Of a stretch of DNA of 64,000 nt, positions 22,803-33,399 are shown piece after piece (within the stretch, counting starts at the first letter, position 1; every line of letters begins with the position of its first letter). The stretch covers positions 26,760,132 through 26,824,131 of the forward strand of contig OY754981.1 of NCBI GenBank assembly GCA_963576475.1, read 5' to 3'. Under the pieces are notes generated by a model. The model ran no database searches. It was not told where the DNA came from and saw only the letters and a program-made list of their open reading frames with translations. The translations under genes were made by a program, and so were the position numbers. The DNA is from Molanna angustata (lineage: Eukaryota > Arthropoda > Insecta > Trichoptera > Molannidae).

Positions 22803-23973
22803 GTATTTCTTCTATAGGTCCGTAAGACGGTGCCAGAGGTGTCAGTTCTTCGCCTGGAAATTCCTCATTCAATAATTTACAATAATATTCATGCCATCTC
22901 TCATTTATTTTATCGTTCGATGTAAGAAGGACTTGGTCTTTGTCTTTTATGTATTTATTTGTTTTCACATCTAAAGTTGATCTATGTTTCTGTTTGGCTA
23001 TTCTGAATACATCGGTCTCGTTTTTAGCATTCTCAAATTTTTCATAGAACTTCTGACGTGATTCTGCTTTGCTTTGTGCTACTTTTCTTCTCGCTTCTGC
23101 CTTTGCCTGTTTGTATTTGATGTGATCTTCCTCATTATTTGAGTTCTGCCAAATTTTGAAATAAACTTTCTTGGCTCGCAGGCTTTCCTTAACCTCTTCA
23201 TTCCACCATGTCGGGTCCTTATCGGTGCTTACACCCCCCTTTGCTATGCCAAGTGTTTCACATGCTTCTTTCCTACAGAATTTTTCAAATCTGGACCACA
23301 TCGTATTGGCATTATCATAGTTGTTATCTAGGTCAGTAGCAAGGTAGTGATGGATTTTCTCCTTTAAAAGAATTCCTTTTGTGCCATTTATCTCCTTCCA
23401 CTTAATTTTTGGTGTTTTATCTGTGATTGTTTTGATGGGTTTTGGTAAGTTGAAAACTGATATGACAATTCTATGCTGCGCAGTTAAGGATTCTCCGGGA
23501 ATAACATTGCAGTCCTTGAAGTTTCTTCGAAATCTACTGTTTGCTAATATATAGTCTACTTGTGAAGTTTTACCCCCACTTTTGTAGGTAATTAAGTGTT
23601 CTGATTTTTTCTTGAAATTTGTGTTCACCATTGTTAGATTATGTCGTGAGGCAAAGTCTAAAATACATTCGCCTTCTTTATTGAGCTTTCCAAATCCATA
23701 ACCTCCATGCACACCCCGGTGTATATTATTCACTTCTCCTACGTGTCCATTAAGGTCTCCCCCGATGAATCTCAACTCTTCCGGTGGTATGTTTTGCATA
23801 AGGTCGTCCACATCTTCCCAAAAATCTTGTTTTTCCTGTTCTCCACATCCCACTTGTGGAGCATATGCAGATATAATATTAAGTATTGGTTGGTTATCCA
23901 TTGCTAGCTTAACAGCAATCAGCCGGTCATTTCTTCTATCGATGCTTAATATACGGTTTTTAAAATGTTGGTT
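22762..23973 (-). pseudogene. Endonuclease and linker ORF of the RTE element (N-terminus missing)
   Basis: Open from an upstream stop at 23974-23976; the first ATG is at 23901, but homologous sequence (LSIDRRNDRLIAVKLA) lies upstream of it, so that ATG is not a biological start. The frame shows the second half of an apurinic-type endonuclease: IISAYAPQVG, FIGGDLNGHVGE (Asp and Asn of the active site), SQVDYILA and LTAQHRIVIS (catalytic His). A charged, lysine-rich linker follows and the frame ends at EEVKNAVYEKP, where a one-base shift leads into the reverse transcriptase frame. The first part of the domain, with its catalytic Asn and Glu, is absent through 5' truncation. Strand nicking by this product is therefore not expected. 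Confidence 0.9.
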
Positions 23974-23998
23974 TTATAAATGTGATTTAAAAAAAAAC

Positions 23999-24448
23999 AA
24001 TAACATTAAAAATATAACATTCAAAAATGGTTTGATAGAAGTTTTGTTAATGTATTACGTCAAGTTTATAATGTCAAGTTTATTACTTTAATGTAATTTA
24101 TGCTATTCTGAAGACTGAATAAAATAGAGGAAGTTTAATAAGATTAAAATGATATAAAACGTCAATAGTGTATTATAAAATAGATATAGTTTAGTGACGG
24201 TTCTGGTGCAGACATTTTTGTTTTAAATGATTGGACGCTCATTCAAATTTAGATTCGTCTTTGGAATTGAACCCATTATCTCTTAAAAAATCAATCATGG
24301 AAATATTAAATATATTTAATTTAAAAATACACTTGCCTAATCTCTCACGGAAAAGGCAGAAAAATCCAACATCTCAAATTCAAAACATATCATTCATAAC
24401 TTATGCGATATACATGCGCGTTTATTTTGATTGAGAATAAGAATATCA
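23999..24448. other. No gene seen
   Basis: AT-rich. A 67-codon frame at 24231-24434 is unrecognised and probably chance. Confidence 0.45.
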
Positions 24449-24602
24449 GCCTTAGTGCCTAGTTAGCTTGATATCACCTGAGCCAAGTCACGGGTTCATT
24501 TCCCGATGGAGACATATTTCCAAAATTTTCAGAATGGATTTGTGAGACGATTGAAATCATTTGTCTCCAAAATATGGTAACGCAATATCAAGTGCGTAAT
24601 AA
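24449..24602 (+). mobile_element. SINE-1 copy, 3'-shortened
   Basis: Diverged head (GCCTTAGTGCCTAGTTAGC), B-box region CGGGTTCATTTCCCGATGG, then GGAGACA, a body with GGATTTGTGAGACGATT and AAGTGCGTAA. Collinear with 30480-30714, but it stops before the GTTAGTTGCC block. Confidence 0.75.
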
Positions 24603-25307
24603 CAAATATATGATACCTACATAAAATACATACATAAAAAATATGGGTGATGATATATGTATACCTACTTTGCAATACAACTCCGTAAATGTTCTTCATA
24701 AAAGACAAATTATATTGCTTTAGTTCAACTTGGTTGCAAGTTTACAGTTATAAATCAGCTAATATTATACGAAGTGTTGAATAAAGTAATGTTTAACGTT
24801 AAAAGTTTCAAACAATATTTATGGAGAATTTCAAAGAATAATATATACCTATGTATTATGAGATCGTTAAAATATCAACATAATGCTGAAGCAACAACAT
24901 TCCATTTTTATTTTATTTCAATACTGTAAAAATACATAGAAATAAATAAAACAACAACACCAAAATTTTATTTTAGTTAAAAACGATTATCAATTTTTTA
25001 AAATAACAATAAATATTTTTTTTATTATCAATTTTTCGTCCTTTTTACATAATTTTTTATTAATGCTCTATATCACAATTAATAAAAAAAAAGAACTTAA
25101 ATCATCTGTATTAGATGTAAGTTAAATTAAATTTACAATTTATTAAATAATTCTCGGTACGTAATATGTAAAATGTATGTAATTTTCTCCTGTCCCAAAC
25201 ACAAGTTACTATAATAATTTTAATTTTTGTATTGTTTATCTATGCATATATTATGTATAACTAATAATAAAAAAGTTTAAAACAGCACAAAAAAACAAAA
25301 CTATATT
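24603..25307. other. AT-rich stretch, no gene seen
   Basis: No gene or repeat recognised. Confidence 0.5.
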
Positions 25308-25785
25308 GAATATTTTTATTATTGCATTTGCGCAAACATTGGATTTTTTTCCCTGTCGGGAGTCAAAGGTATTTTTTAACAGATTTTTAATTATCTCAAT
25401 GCGAAAAATGCATTTGTCACCTCAGGTATAAGAATTGTTGCTCTCATTATTTACAAAAAACCAATTCTCTCAATAGATGGCGTTACAACAAAAATAAATA
25501 AAAAATAATAAGAATGTAGTTCATAATTTCACACACAGATGGCTGTACTAAAATTTCCTTATTTTCATGCGAAAAGAATTTCAATATTACAATATACAGA
25601 ACTTTCAAAATTGAATTGATAGGGATCTCATTAAAAAGGCATAATTGGTGAACGTTGCGCAAGCGCATAATGTGATCACGTAAACCAGCCGATGACAGGT
25701 CGTAAGCCCTGTAGGTGCCTTTATATCCCGGTTCTCCTACAGTAAATATTCCAACTTCGTCTCTATTGAGATAATTAAAAATCTG
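25308..25785 (+). repeat. Repeat E, copy 1 (leader plus forward core)
   Basis: A 93-bp leader (25308-25400: GAATATTTTTATTATTGCAT ... CCCTGTCGGGAGTCAAAG ... TTAATTATCTCAAT) is followed by a 364-bp core (25401-25764) and then by ATTGAGATAATTAAAAATCTG with the leader end in inverse. Thus the core is bounded by 21-bp inverted repeats. It carries CTCAATAGATGGCG, GTGAACGTTGCGCAAGCGC and CAGCCGATGACAGGTCGTAAG. No coding capacity. The class is unknown; the CTCAATA(G/A)ATGGCG motif also occurs inside the Helitron-like copy at 29256, so a relation is possible. Confidence 0.85.
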
Positions 25786-25935
25786 AAAAAAAAAAACTAT
25801 ATTGATTGTAATCTACGATCAGACCATATGAATAATACGAATCTATCCTTTATAAAAATATGGAAGAGAGTAAAAAAATGTTTAAAATGTGTTAGAACGT
25901 TAACTCCAAAAATATAAATAATAATTTTTTTGATC

Positions 25936-26394
25936 GAATATTTTTATTATTGCATATGCGCAAACATTGGATTTTTTTCCCTGTCGGGAGTCAAAGATAT
26001 TTTTTAACAGATTTTTAATTATCTCAATAGAGACGAAGTTGGAATATTTATTGTAGGAGAACCGGGAAATCAAGGCACCTACAGGGCTTACGACCTGTCA
26101 TCGGCTGGTTTACGTGATCACTTTATGCGCTTGCGCAACGTTCACCAATTATGCCTTTTAATGAGATCCCTATCAATTCAATTTTGAAAGTTCTATATAT
26201 TGTAATACTGAAATTCTTTTCGCTTGAAAATAAGGAATTTTTACTACAGCCATCTATGGGTGAAATTATGAACAACAATCTTATTATTTTTATTTATTTT
26301 GTTGGAACGCCATCTATTGAGAGAATTGGTTTTTTTGTAAATAATGAAAGCTACAATTCTTATATCTGAGGTGACAATGCATTTTTCGCATTGA
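25936..26394 (-). repeat. Repeat E, copy 2 (leader plus inverted core)
   Basis: The same leader in the same orientation (25936-26028) is followed by the same core in the opposite orientation (26029-26389), ending GCGATTGA... as ATTGA. Copies 1 and 2 therefore differ by inversion of the core between short inverted repeats (TCAAT / ATTGA). The 72-codon plus-strand frame and the 61-codon minus-strand frame in copy 1 are the same sequence read twice and are not genes. Confidence 0.85.
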
Positions 26395-26471
26395 AGTCAC
26401 CCCTGAATTGCGCCAGACTTATAAGGTCATTTTTGTCTTATTTACCTACTTGTACCAATGTGTAAGTAATC

Positions 26472-26666
26472 GAATATTTTTATTATTGCATATGCGCAAA
26501 CATTGGATTTTTTTCCCTGTCGGGAGTCAAAGATATTTTTTAACAGATTTTTAATTATCTCAATAGAGACGAAGTTGGAATATTTATTGTAGGAGAACCG
26601 GGAAATCAAGGCACCTACAGGGCTTACGACCTGTCATCGGCTGGTTTACGTGATCACTTTATGCGC
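26472..26666 (-). repeat. Repeat E, copy 3 (leader plus part of inverted core)
   Basis: Nearly identical to 25936-26136, 536 bases downstream in direct orientation: leader 26472-26564, then the first 102 bases of the inverted core, cut off at TTTATGCGC where poly(T) begins. The close match points to a recent duplication or insertion. Confidence 0.88.
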
Positions 26667-27124
26667 TTTTTTTTTATTTTTTTTTATCATTTCGAACGAA
26701 CAAAGCATACTACCCTATTTTCTGCTGACGTTGAACGAAGTAGTTGAGAGATGAAGTGTAATGGTGAAAAGATTCAATACATTATTTAACTCGTTAAACC
26801 CGTCTATATTTTATTCGTTGGCGTTTATTCAAATTTATATTCTTATAATAATGGCGGTGTCTTTTAACATGGAGGTTTAAGTACCATATAAAAACTAATT
26901 TTATTAACCTTTTAATGTGTGGAAAAAGGATTTATTAACTCAATTATTTAATTTTGACGCAGGAGATTTGTATAAAATGCAAAATTCTGCATTTTATGGG
27001 TCTTGCTGACGTTTTCAAATGTACAAAACTGCATACAGCGTAAACATGGATTTCATACCTATGTATTATTGGTGTATTATATTTATTTATATTTATTATT
27101 ATTTTATTTATACTTATTATCATA
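26667..27124. other. No gene seen
   Basis: Begins with a T-rich run at 26667-26687; otherwise AT-rich and blank. Confidence 0.45.
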
Positions 27125-27285
27125 TTATAACGAAGAGGCGTCAAGACACTGATGTTGCACGCTACTATGTATGAAACAGCGTATGAGTCTGAGTGAGGCA
27201 GTAAATTAATGAATAAACATAAGTGTGAGGTGATTAATTCTCTCTGCCTACATCGATTTATAGGCACATGGCGTGAAGGAACACT
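27125..27285 (+). pseudogene. LINE-A tail, strongly decayed
   Basis: Traces of the LINE-A end are ATGTATGAAACAGCGTATGA, TTCTCTCTGCCTAC and CACATGGCGTGAAGG, in the order and spacing of the better copies. The protein frame is broken and assignment rests mainly on the nucleotide end. Confidence 0.5.
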
Positions 27286-27417
27286 GAGAAAAAAGTCTAT
27301 TTAAAAACAAGAATTCTGGTTATTAAATATTTTTTTTATAAATCACCTGGTAAGAATGGTGCCACTCTTTAATATTTGGATGAGAGCCGTAAGAATCAAA
27401 AACACAATATGCAAAAT

Positions 27418-27597
27418 ACTCACATAGTACACTAATGAGGTTCACCTCTAATTTTAAATGTTGCCTTTTTAGGTGTGACGAGACTGGTGTGTGGGTATAT
27501 ATGTACATGCAAGTGTCGTACTTCTTTTTATAAAGTAATGCACACCTGTCACTAGTCTCTTCACATTTTGATATATGCCGTGATGGTATGTATTGTT
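27418..27597 (+). repeat. Repeat B (SINE-like), plus-strand copy
   Basis: Plus-strand order: GAGGTTCACCT, TTGCCTTTTTAGGTGTGACG, AGACTGGTGTGTGGGTATATA, CTTTTTATAAAGTAATGCACACC, then GCCGTGATGGTATG. The last bases equal the 3' end of LINE-A, although the body is different. Other copies are at 17930, 28711, 49066 and 58008 on the minus strand. No tRNA boxes could be placed. Confidence 0.75.
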
Positions 27598-27644
27598 ATC
27601 AGTGTATTTATAGGTATGTAAGAGTATTCAGTATTCCTACTCGG

Positions 27645-27737
27645 GGATCAAGTCATCATCATCATATCAGGCCACTTTCGCCCAGTTTTGGACATCCACA
27701 GAGACCTCCACAGCTCTCTATCATGAACAGACAGCAT
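27645..27737 (-). pseudogene. LINE C-terminal scrap (RKWPD-Met repeat type)
   Basis: Minus strand encodes DRELWRSLWMSKTGRKWPDM followed by three more methionines, Thr and a stop. Such a tail, with ATGATGATG from a simple repeat, is common at the end of some insect non-LTR retrotransposon polyproteins. About 30 codons remain; the 5' side is lost. Confidence 0.65.
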
Positions 27738-28490
27738 CCAACCGCCTTTTATTTTTATTTTATTTGTATATATATATTTATTTTTTTTAAAATCCAGTAG
27801 ATTACAAAAACATTGGTAAGGTACGACAATTTGAAAAACATGTAAATATATAAAATGTTGTTATGTCAAAAGGGTCATATAAAGATTTATGTTATTTATA
27901 TTTTTTCATTATTTGTATACAGATATTTTTTTTTAAATGTTTTGAATAAACCATTCTATTCACACCCAATAACTTTATTGTTTTTGTAGTGAATTCTGGA
28001 TACTACACTCCACTAGGCCAATACCATTACCTTATATTTGTTTAGTGTTTAATTCCTGTCAGTTTAAATAAAATGTATTTTAATCTATTTCTGCTAGATG
28101 GTTGTATTTATTGTAAAAGATCATTATGTGTAATAATCTTTCGCTCTCTTCTCTGCCTTTGTTAAATAGAATATTATTTGTTTATGTTTTAGTAATTGAA
28201 AGAGTTAATATTTCTGGTATGTCTTGTTTTAGCTTGTTGTGTAGTTTAGGAGCTAGGTATGTATAGTTGTTTTGTCCTTGTGTGGTTTTCATTCTAGGTA
28301 CTTCTGCAAGATTTTGTACAGTTAAGTAAACATCCAGCTATACAAAACAATATGCTAATACACACATGTCATACTAAAAAAATAGCCAACAATGTTTACA
28401 TAGTGTTACCTAGCTCATGTACACATTAAAATATATAAATCATAAAATCTGAAACTGAAAAGTTAAAAACAATTAAAAAGTTATGTTTGA
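27738..28490. other. No gene seen
   Basis: AT-rich. AACATCCAGCTATACAAAACA at about 28329 resembles, inverted, the retroposon end at 12380 (AAGCTGGATGT), so an old LINE end may be present. Confidence 0.4.
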
Positions 28491-28493
28491 TTG

Positions 28494-28572
28494 GTAAATG
28501 GAGACAATAGGAAAATGGAGACAATAAAGGGGGGAAAAAGGAAAATGGAGACAATAAGGGGGGGGGGGGGGG
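28494..28572. repeat. Three AAATGGAGACAATA units and a 15-base G run
   Basis: The 14-mer AAATGGAGACAATA occurs three times (starting near 28496, 28514 and 28544), followed by G runs that end in an uninterrupted run of 15 G at 28558-28572. The length of the G run should be treated with caution because sequencing often miscounts it. Confidence 0.85.
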
Positions 28573-28710
28573 CGTAATACGATGACGTTTGAAGTAAAGA
28601 ATTTGTAATTAATGTCCTAAATTTTAGGAAGAAGTTATTAAACTGATCAATGTCATAGAAACCGTCACTTCAGCCACTCTTCTTATATTTTTGTTTCATT
28701 CATTAATTCA

Positions 28711-28850
28711 TACCGTACCACAATGTGGGGTAACCAGCGACAGGTGTGCTGGTGAGCATAACCTAACAAAAGGAAGCACGACACATATATCCCCACAAAC
28801 CATTCTCATATTAAGGCAATATTGAGGATTGGTGGTGAAACTTAATGACC
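28711..28850 (-). repeat. Repeat B (SINE-like)
   Basis: CATACCGTACCACAATGTGGGGTAACCAGCGACAGGTG (in part) ... AAAAGGAAGCACGACACATAT ... CCCCACA, collinear with the 58008 copy. The CATACC... start is the complement of the shared 3' end. Confidence 0.75.
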
Positions 28851-29255
28851 ATCTTATTTGAGGTCTTCCAACACTTCTCCTAGGTCAGCATTCCAGAACT
28901 TTATTCAAATTATTTCGTGTGAAATTCTAGAGGTCAAGCCCTTTGAATACCATAAATTTATAAATGTTGAGGTATGGAGTAGACGCACGATAACTAAATA
29001 TTAATTCGTTTCCGTCAAAACTGACATCCAACGAAAGGTCGTCTGTCATTGACATAGATTTGCTGTGGAAATATGTATGACCAGAAAACTGGTCGAGAGA
29101 TAGAATCATATCGACAGGTGAATAATCATTAGCATCCGAATTAGCGAATTTACCTGCATTCGTTCAGATGGTGCACTGGTTCCCAATCAGTGGTCCGAAA
29201 GAGCAAAAATATTAAAACTTAATGATTAAAAAAAACTTTCATTCGTTTTTGATTA

Positions 29256-29555
29256 TCTTAATATCTAAAAATCTCGTGTCTCGATGTTCGTACACGCTAA
29301 TCTCCGAAACTCCCCAACCGATGTCAATGAAATTTTCTTAATTAATATGGTTGATTTCGTATTGAAAGATAGGACAGTTTTGGACCAGACAGATAGCGTT
29401 GTTATCCAGATATAATTTTTTTCTATCAAGGAAACCACAAATTTTGACTTTTCTACACCGCCCAAATATTTTTTTTTGGAACATGTGTAGGTAATCCTCT
29501 CAATAAATGGCGGTGTTAACAAATCTATTGACATTGTATTTCGCATCTAGAGAAT
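29256..29555 (+). mobile_element. Helitron-like element, 5' half
   Basis: Starts TCTTAATATCTAAAAATCTC after an A, matching the 5' end of the complete element at 34140 almost base for base, then ATGTTCGTACACGCTAATCTC, AACCGATG and TATTGAAAGATAGG(T/A)CAGTTTTGGACCA. It carries CTCAATAAATGGCGGTG. The typical 3' hairpin is absent, although CTAG occurs at about 29547, so it is truncated or rearranged. Confidence 0.75.
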
Positions 29556-30140
29556 GAATAAATAAATGAAATAAAAATATTTTTAGATTGATACAGTTAT
29601 TTTTTTGAACCTTGTGGTCCCTGCTTAACCAAAGAAATGAGAAAATCCCTCGTCAAAAGAATTTTGGGAACGACTGACTTTGGTAGCGGTATTCAGAAAC
29701 GACCATCATCGTTTGAATACTTTTTATAATTTTTCAACAGCCGAAATAATGTGGGTTTCTTAAACAAATTAATTATAATAGGTGGATGATGCAAATATAT
29801 AGACACGGTGAAATTAAACACCAATTGCATTATTCATGCAATCCTCTCTCGCCAGATGGCATTTCTTTCAATAAAATAGACAAGTTTTTGAAAATAATGA
29901 ATATGTGATTGTATTTCAATAAAACATCGATTTTATAAAATATATTCAATTCACGCCCAGAAATATATGTAATGTAACCAAGGTCAATATCATGCATATG
30001 AAATTTTTCATATTGATAAATTATAAAGTAGCAAAATATCAAATAAGAATTAATTACACCGTTTACATGAGCCCTATATCCTACACAGTAAAAACCTAAA
30101 TGTTGTGAATTCTGAATATTATTAAAATGAAACACTGTGT
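29556..30140. other. No gene seen
   Basis: A 101-codon minus-strand frame (29830-30135) is unrecognised and has the composition of AT-rich non-coding DNA. Confidence 0.4.
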
Positions 30141-30222
30141 TTGGATTCTACAATATATTTTATACTTATGTCGATAGCTATTTCGCCTTACTAGGGCATC
30201 AAGACTATATCGACTTTGTCCT
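30141..30222. repeat. Single arm of the 49-kb palindrome family
   Basis: GATTCTAC ... GTCGATAGCTATTTCGCCTT ... AGGGCATC ... AAGACTATAT matches the left arm of the palindrome at 49232-49430 but has no inverted partner. A shorter trace (CCGATAGCTATTTCG) is at 63513. Confidence 0.7.
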
Positions 30223-30479
30223 GGTATATATTGGTAAAGGGTGGTGCTTACATGATTTTTGATTGGTCAGTTTCTGGGTACTGAATATTTGAACAATGGT
30301 GGTAGGTGGAGACTATAGTTAAGCTTGACAATTGACTGACCAATCCCTAAGTGTGTTAGTTACAGATAATTGCATGTACTATTATATTGATATATTTCTA
30401 CGAATTTTATTTTGTTGATGGGTTATTTTCTACGTAGGTTCATTTTAATAATATTCAGAATGGAATTCTTCCAATCTTT

Positions 30480-30714
30480 GTCGGCCCTCGTGGCTCAGTT
30501 GGTTGGATATCTGACTGCTGATCCAAGGGTCCCGGATTCGATTCCCGGTGGAGACACAGTTTTTAAAATTGTGTTTTCAGTCTGGATCTGTGAGACGATT
30601 AATATCGTAAGTCTCCAGAATGTGGCAACTTGTTATTGGGTGCGTGTTAAATAATTATTTGACATAGTACCTGTTAGTTGCCCGAGAAGCTATATAAAAT
30701 AAAATAAAATAAAA
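30480..30714 (+). mobile_element. SINE-1 (tRNA-derived), full-length reference copy
   Basis: tRNA-like head GTCGGCCCTCGTGGCTCAGT (A-box TGGCTCAGTTGG) with B-box GGATTCGATTCCC, then a body GGAGACACAG, CAGTCTGGATCTGTGAGACG, CCAGAATGTGGCAACTTGTT, GGGTGCGTGTTAAATAA, GTACCTGTTAGTTGCCCGAG and an (AAAAT)n tail. Transcription of such elements is from the internal RNA polymerase III promoter in the head, and mobility depends on a partner LINE. Seven copies or fragments occur in this window. The 80-codon open frame across it is spurious. Confidence 0.92.
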
Positions 30715-30779
30715 ATGAATAATAACAAACTTAATAAGTTGTGAATTCTTTAGAGAAGTTTAGCAATATAACTCTTTTC

Positions 30780-30970
30780 CTTAATTTCCATTTCCATTAC
30801 TCGTTTAGTAATGGAAAAACCTCCGTTACTTAGATCTACGGAGCTCGAGGCGGTCTCGAAGTGAGACAAAACTGGAACCAAGTCTATAAATTTTGGACGC
30901 TGCCCATATGGGTGAAGACGATGCCTGCACCGGGGACATACGAAAAGCAAAGCACTGCTCACACTAATTG
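30780..30970 (+). pseudogene. LINE-D 3' end
   Basis: AAAACTGGAACCAAGTCTATAAATTTTGGA ... CATATGGGTGAAGACGATGCCTGCACCGGGG ... ACGAAAAG (abridged) matches, in inverse orientation, the end of the decayed reverse-transcriptase tail at 39125-39530. Only the part after the zinc-knuckle region is left, so no protein can be read with confidence. Confidence 0.65.
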
Positions 30971-31123
30971 GCAAATTTCACTATTATATTTAATTCGAAA
31001 ACCAATTTGTCTAAACAAACACAAGAACATAATAAAATAAGTCTTATAACAAGTCAATTTTCTTCTAATTGTACATAAAAAATCACTCTAATAGTATCCA
31101 ATAGGGACTTGATATGATTCTTA

Positions 31124-32282
31124 AGGTACAGTTAGACGATATGGCAAACGACCATATATTTGAGTGACAAAGACATTGCAATATCCTGGGCATAGAAAAC
31201 CTAGCCCGTCGAAGCCATTGCATATGTCGTCCGACTCATATGCTATGTCATTTGTATCATAACTTTCTCTATGGCGCGCGCTACTGTCTTGTCGTAGTTA
31301 CATTTTGTTCTCACATAGTCAATTTGCAGTCGTGTTGTGTTTGACTCTTGTTGTTGCGCAGGAAAAAGATTATAATAATGGAGAAAAGAGAAAGAAATCA
31401 AATTTAAATATGAATGACGATTGTACAATTCATTATACAATGTCAACGCAAATCCCAAATCATATCGCCTTCCTATCCAGTCACGCAGTCATATTTTACG
31501 TTTCCTTTTATTCCTCTTTTTCTGAGCAATTTCTTGCTCCTAAGCAACTAAACATGAAGCAACAACCACAGTCGATTGCGCATTTTGGATGAAATTGCAA
31601 AACACGACTTCAATATCAAACTGTCAGAATGATAGAAATCAACGACATAGAAAAATATATGTCCAACACGTTGAAAATATTTTTTTCTATGCCAAAGCCA
31701 ACCATATTTTATGGCACAACATGCGAGTGTTAACTCACATGGGCACCATGGTGTCGCCATAGTTCTGTCAACAGTTCTGTCAATATAAACATGCGGACTG
31801 ACTGACTGACTCACGATTACAAATATTAAAAAATAAAAAAATAAACTATAAATCTGCGTATTTTTTTTATATCTTTTTTCGAATCAATATCAAAAATAAA
31901 ACCTTTATTTGACGACTAAATTCTTCCCTTCCCCATACCTCCCGTCTACTCCCTCCCTCTTTTTTTCCCTCTTTTTATCTTTTATTTTTGTCTTTGTATT
32001 TTTTATAAAAAAAAACTGAACATGTATGTGCCTACTCTAATTGTTAAAATGATGGATGCAGTTATTGGCGCCATAAATATTGAAATGTACTTACTTATAA
32101 TATTGTGTAACTGTTATAGCTGTTGTATCCAATAAATTAATCAAAAAAAAATAAATAAAAAACAGTGTTAAAATATGTTGCCAGAGTTGACTGGCGTAGT
32201 ATCGTAGCCCTATTCACACACTATGACCATAAAAAACTGCCATATATATATGGCCATTTTGTCATAGCGTCTGACTCTACCT
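31124..32282. mobile_element. Harbinger-like DNA element, TTA target duplication
   Basis: Left end AGGTACAGTTAGACGATATG and right end (complement) AGGTAGAGTCAGACGCTATG are imperfect terminal inverted repeats that continue with ACCATATAT-type words. TTA flanks both ends (31121-31123 and 32283-32285), the TWA-type duplication typical of PIF/Harbinger. At 1159 bp without a transposase frame it is non-autonomous. Subterminal CATATG, GTCGT and GACATAG words recur inside. A polyadenylated retroposon end appears to lie within it (about 31900-32160). Open frames inside, including one that starts like a signal peptide at 31305, are not conserved genes. Confidence 0.75.
31900..32160 (+). mobile_element. 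Possible retroposon 3' end nested in the Harbinger-like element
   Basis: A pyrimidine-rich segment is followed by TGTAACTGTTATAGCTGTTG, then AATAAATTAATC and poly(A) with AAATAAATAAAAAA, the usual look of a LINE or SINE end. No coding part and no clear duplication. Confidence 0.4.
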
Positions 32283-32285
32283 TTA

Positions 32286-33059
32286 GAATTGTGAGAAGAA
32301 AGATATAGAGAACGGACAAGGTAAAAAATACTTGTAATTAGACAATTTATTTTGCAATACGTCTTTAGTTTATGGAAAGGAATATAATTACTTAACACAT
32401 CATACCAACTATGTGATTAGATACATCAGATATATCTAGATGTGTTGCTTTCTGCCGTAATCGGAATATTGCGAGGTAATGTTGCAAAACGTATAAAACG
32501 TATACAAAGGGTCGAGAACCTCGACAATTAGGTGCGTAAAAAATAATCACACATCCGACATCAGTGTCTAAAAACAGGTTGTCGATTTTAGACGAAAAAT
32601 GATAAGAAAAATCATTAGTAGATTCTCTGATGGAAGTATTTAATTTCATAGATTACGGTTTCTTGTTCATTTGGACGATTGAACATCGTCTTAAAATCAA
32701 GACGATGTTTTTTGACTTTGACATCTTCAAAAAACCCGACTGTAAATAATACACGTACCTAATCGATAATTAATTCACGTGGAATAATTAAAGCTACCTT
32801 ATTGTGGAATCGGAATATTTCACATGGGTTTGTTATTATTTTATTACTGAAAGTTATTTCGATTATAGAGATATACCGAATACTATTAAACAACGTTTGT
32901 TTATTTGTATTATTAGTTCGATGACCGTGTTTCTACTAATCAATATCACATTTTTACCTAAAAAATTGTAATTATTAGCAGAAATTGCTAAACAGGTGTA
33001 AGTTATACTACAGCGAAAACCTAAAATATAATTTATTTATAAATTAAACAAATATAAAT
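32286..33059. other. No gene seen
   Basis: AT-rich; an 85-codon minus-strand frame (32392-32649) is unrecognised. Short CATCGTCTTAAAATCAAGACGATG hairpin-like symmetry near 32685-32708. Confidence 0.4.
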
Positions 33060-33330
33060 TCATATTCTCTTTTCATACATGTTCATCTGTTCCTTGACAC
33101 TTTCCTTCTTTTAGAATATTTATCAAATAGTCTTGCCAATATTTTCTTAGTCGGCCCCTCTCTCGTTCCATCATTTTCAGATATATAAATTTTCCTTATT
33201 TAGTCGTTCTTCATTTATTCTTTCCATGTGACCAAACTTAGTTTCATTCTGTTAACAAATTCCTCCTTCAAGATACACCCAGTTCTTTTATTCTCGTTTC
33301 TTATTCAGTCATTCATTCTTTACACATGAT
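33060..33330 (-). pseudogene. LINE-A fragment (FGHMERINEER region)
   Basis: Minus strand reads KFGHMERINEERLNKE, then after decay RLRKYWQDYLINILKEGKC, equivalent to the WFGHIERMSDDRL ... GRPRKS.HDHINGILKDG blocks of the 13382-13862 copy. Frame is broken and the last part (SAYP.RDMA) is lost. Confidence 0.65.
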
Positions 33331-33399
33331 CAAACCATCGAAAGTAGAAAATACCTTACTCCCGACTATTCCATTAGTAGGTAGTGATGAACTTATAAA

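Larger units (their letters stand above)
21304..23998 (-). mobile_element. RTE-type non-LTR retrotransposon, 5'-truncated, with target duplication
   Basis: The element proper spans 21319-23984 on the minus strand and is flanked by ATTTAAAAAAAAAAC (21304-21318) and ATTTAAAAAAAAAC (23985-23998), a 14-15 bp target duplication differing by one A. It encodes part of an APE-type endonuclease, a linker and a complete reverse transcriptase domain with C-terminal tail, separated by one frameshift. After the stop come GGATAAGGC and AAAGAAAAAGAAGATTG. The N-terminal part of the endonuclease (roughly 80-90 residues by comparison with the family) and any upstream region are missing. The GHVMRR-type tail and single-polyprotein layout fit the RTE clade. 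It is the most intact coding element in the window and probably recent. Confidence 0.92.

Noticed and set aside
31305..31592. 95-codon frame beginning like a secreted protein (MFSHSQFAVVLCLTLVVAQ)
   Set aside because: It lies inside the Harbinger-like element at 31124-32282, has low-complexity continuation and overlaps an equally open frame on the other strand.
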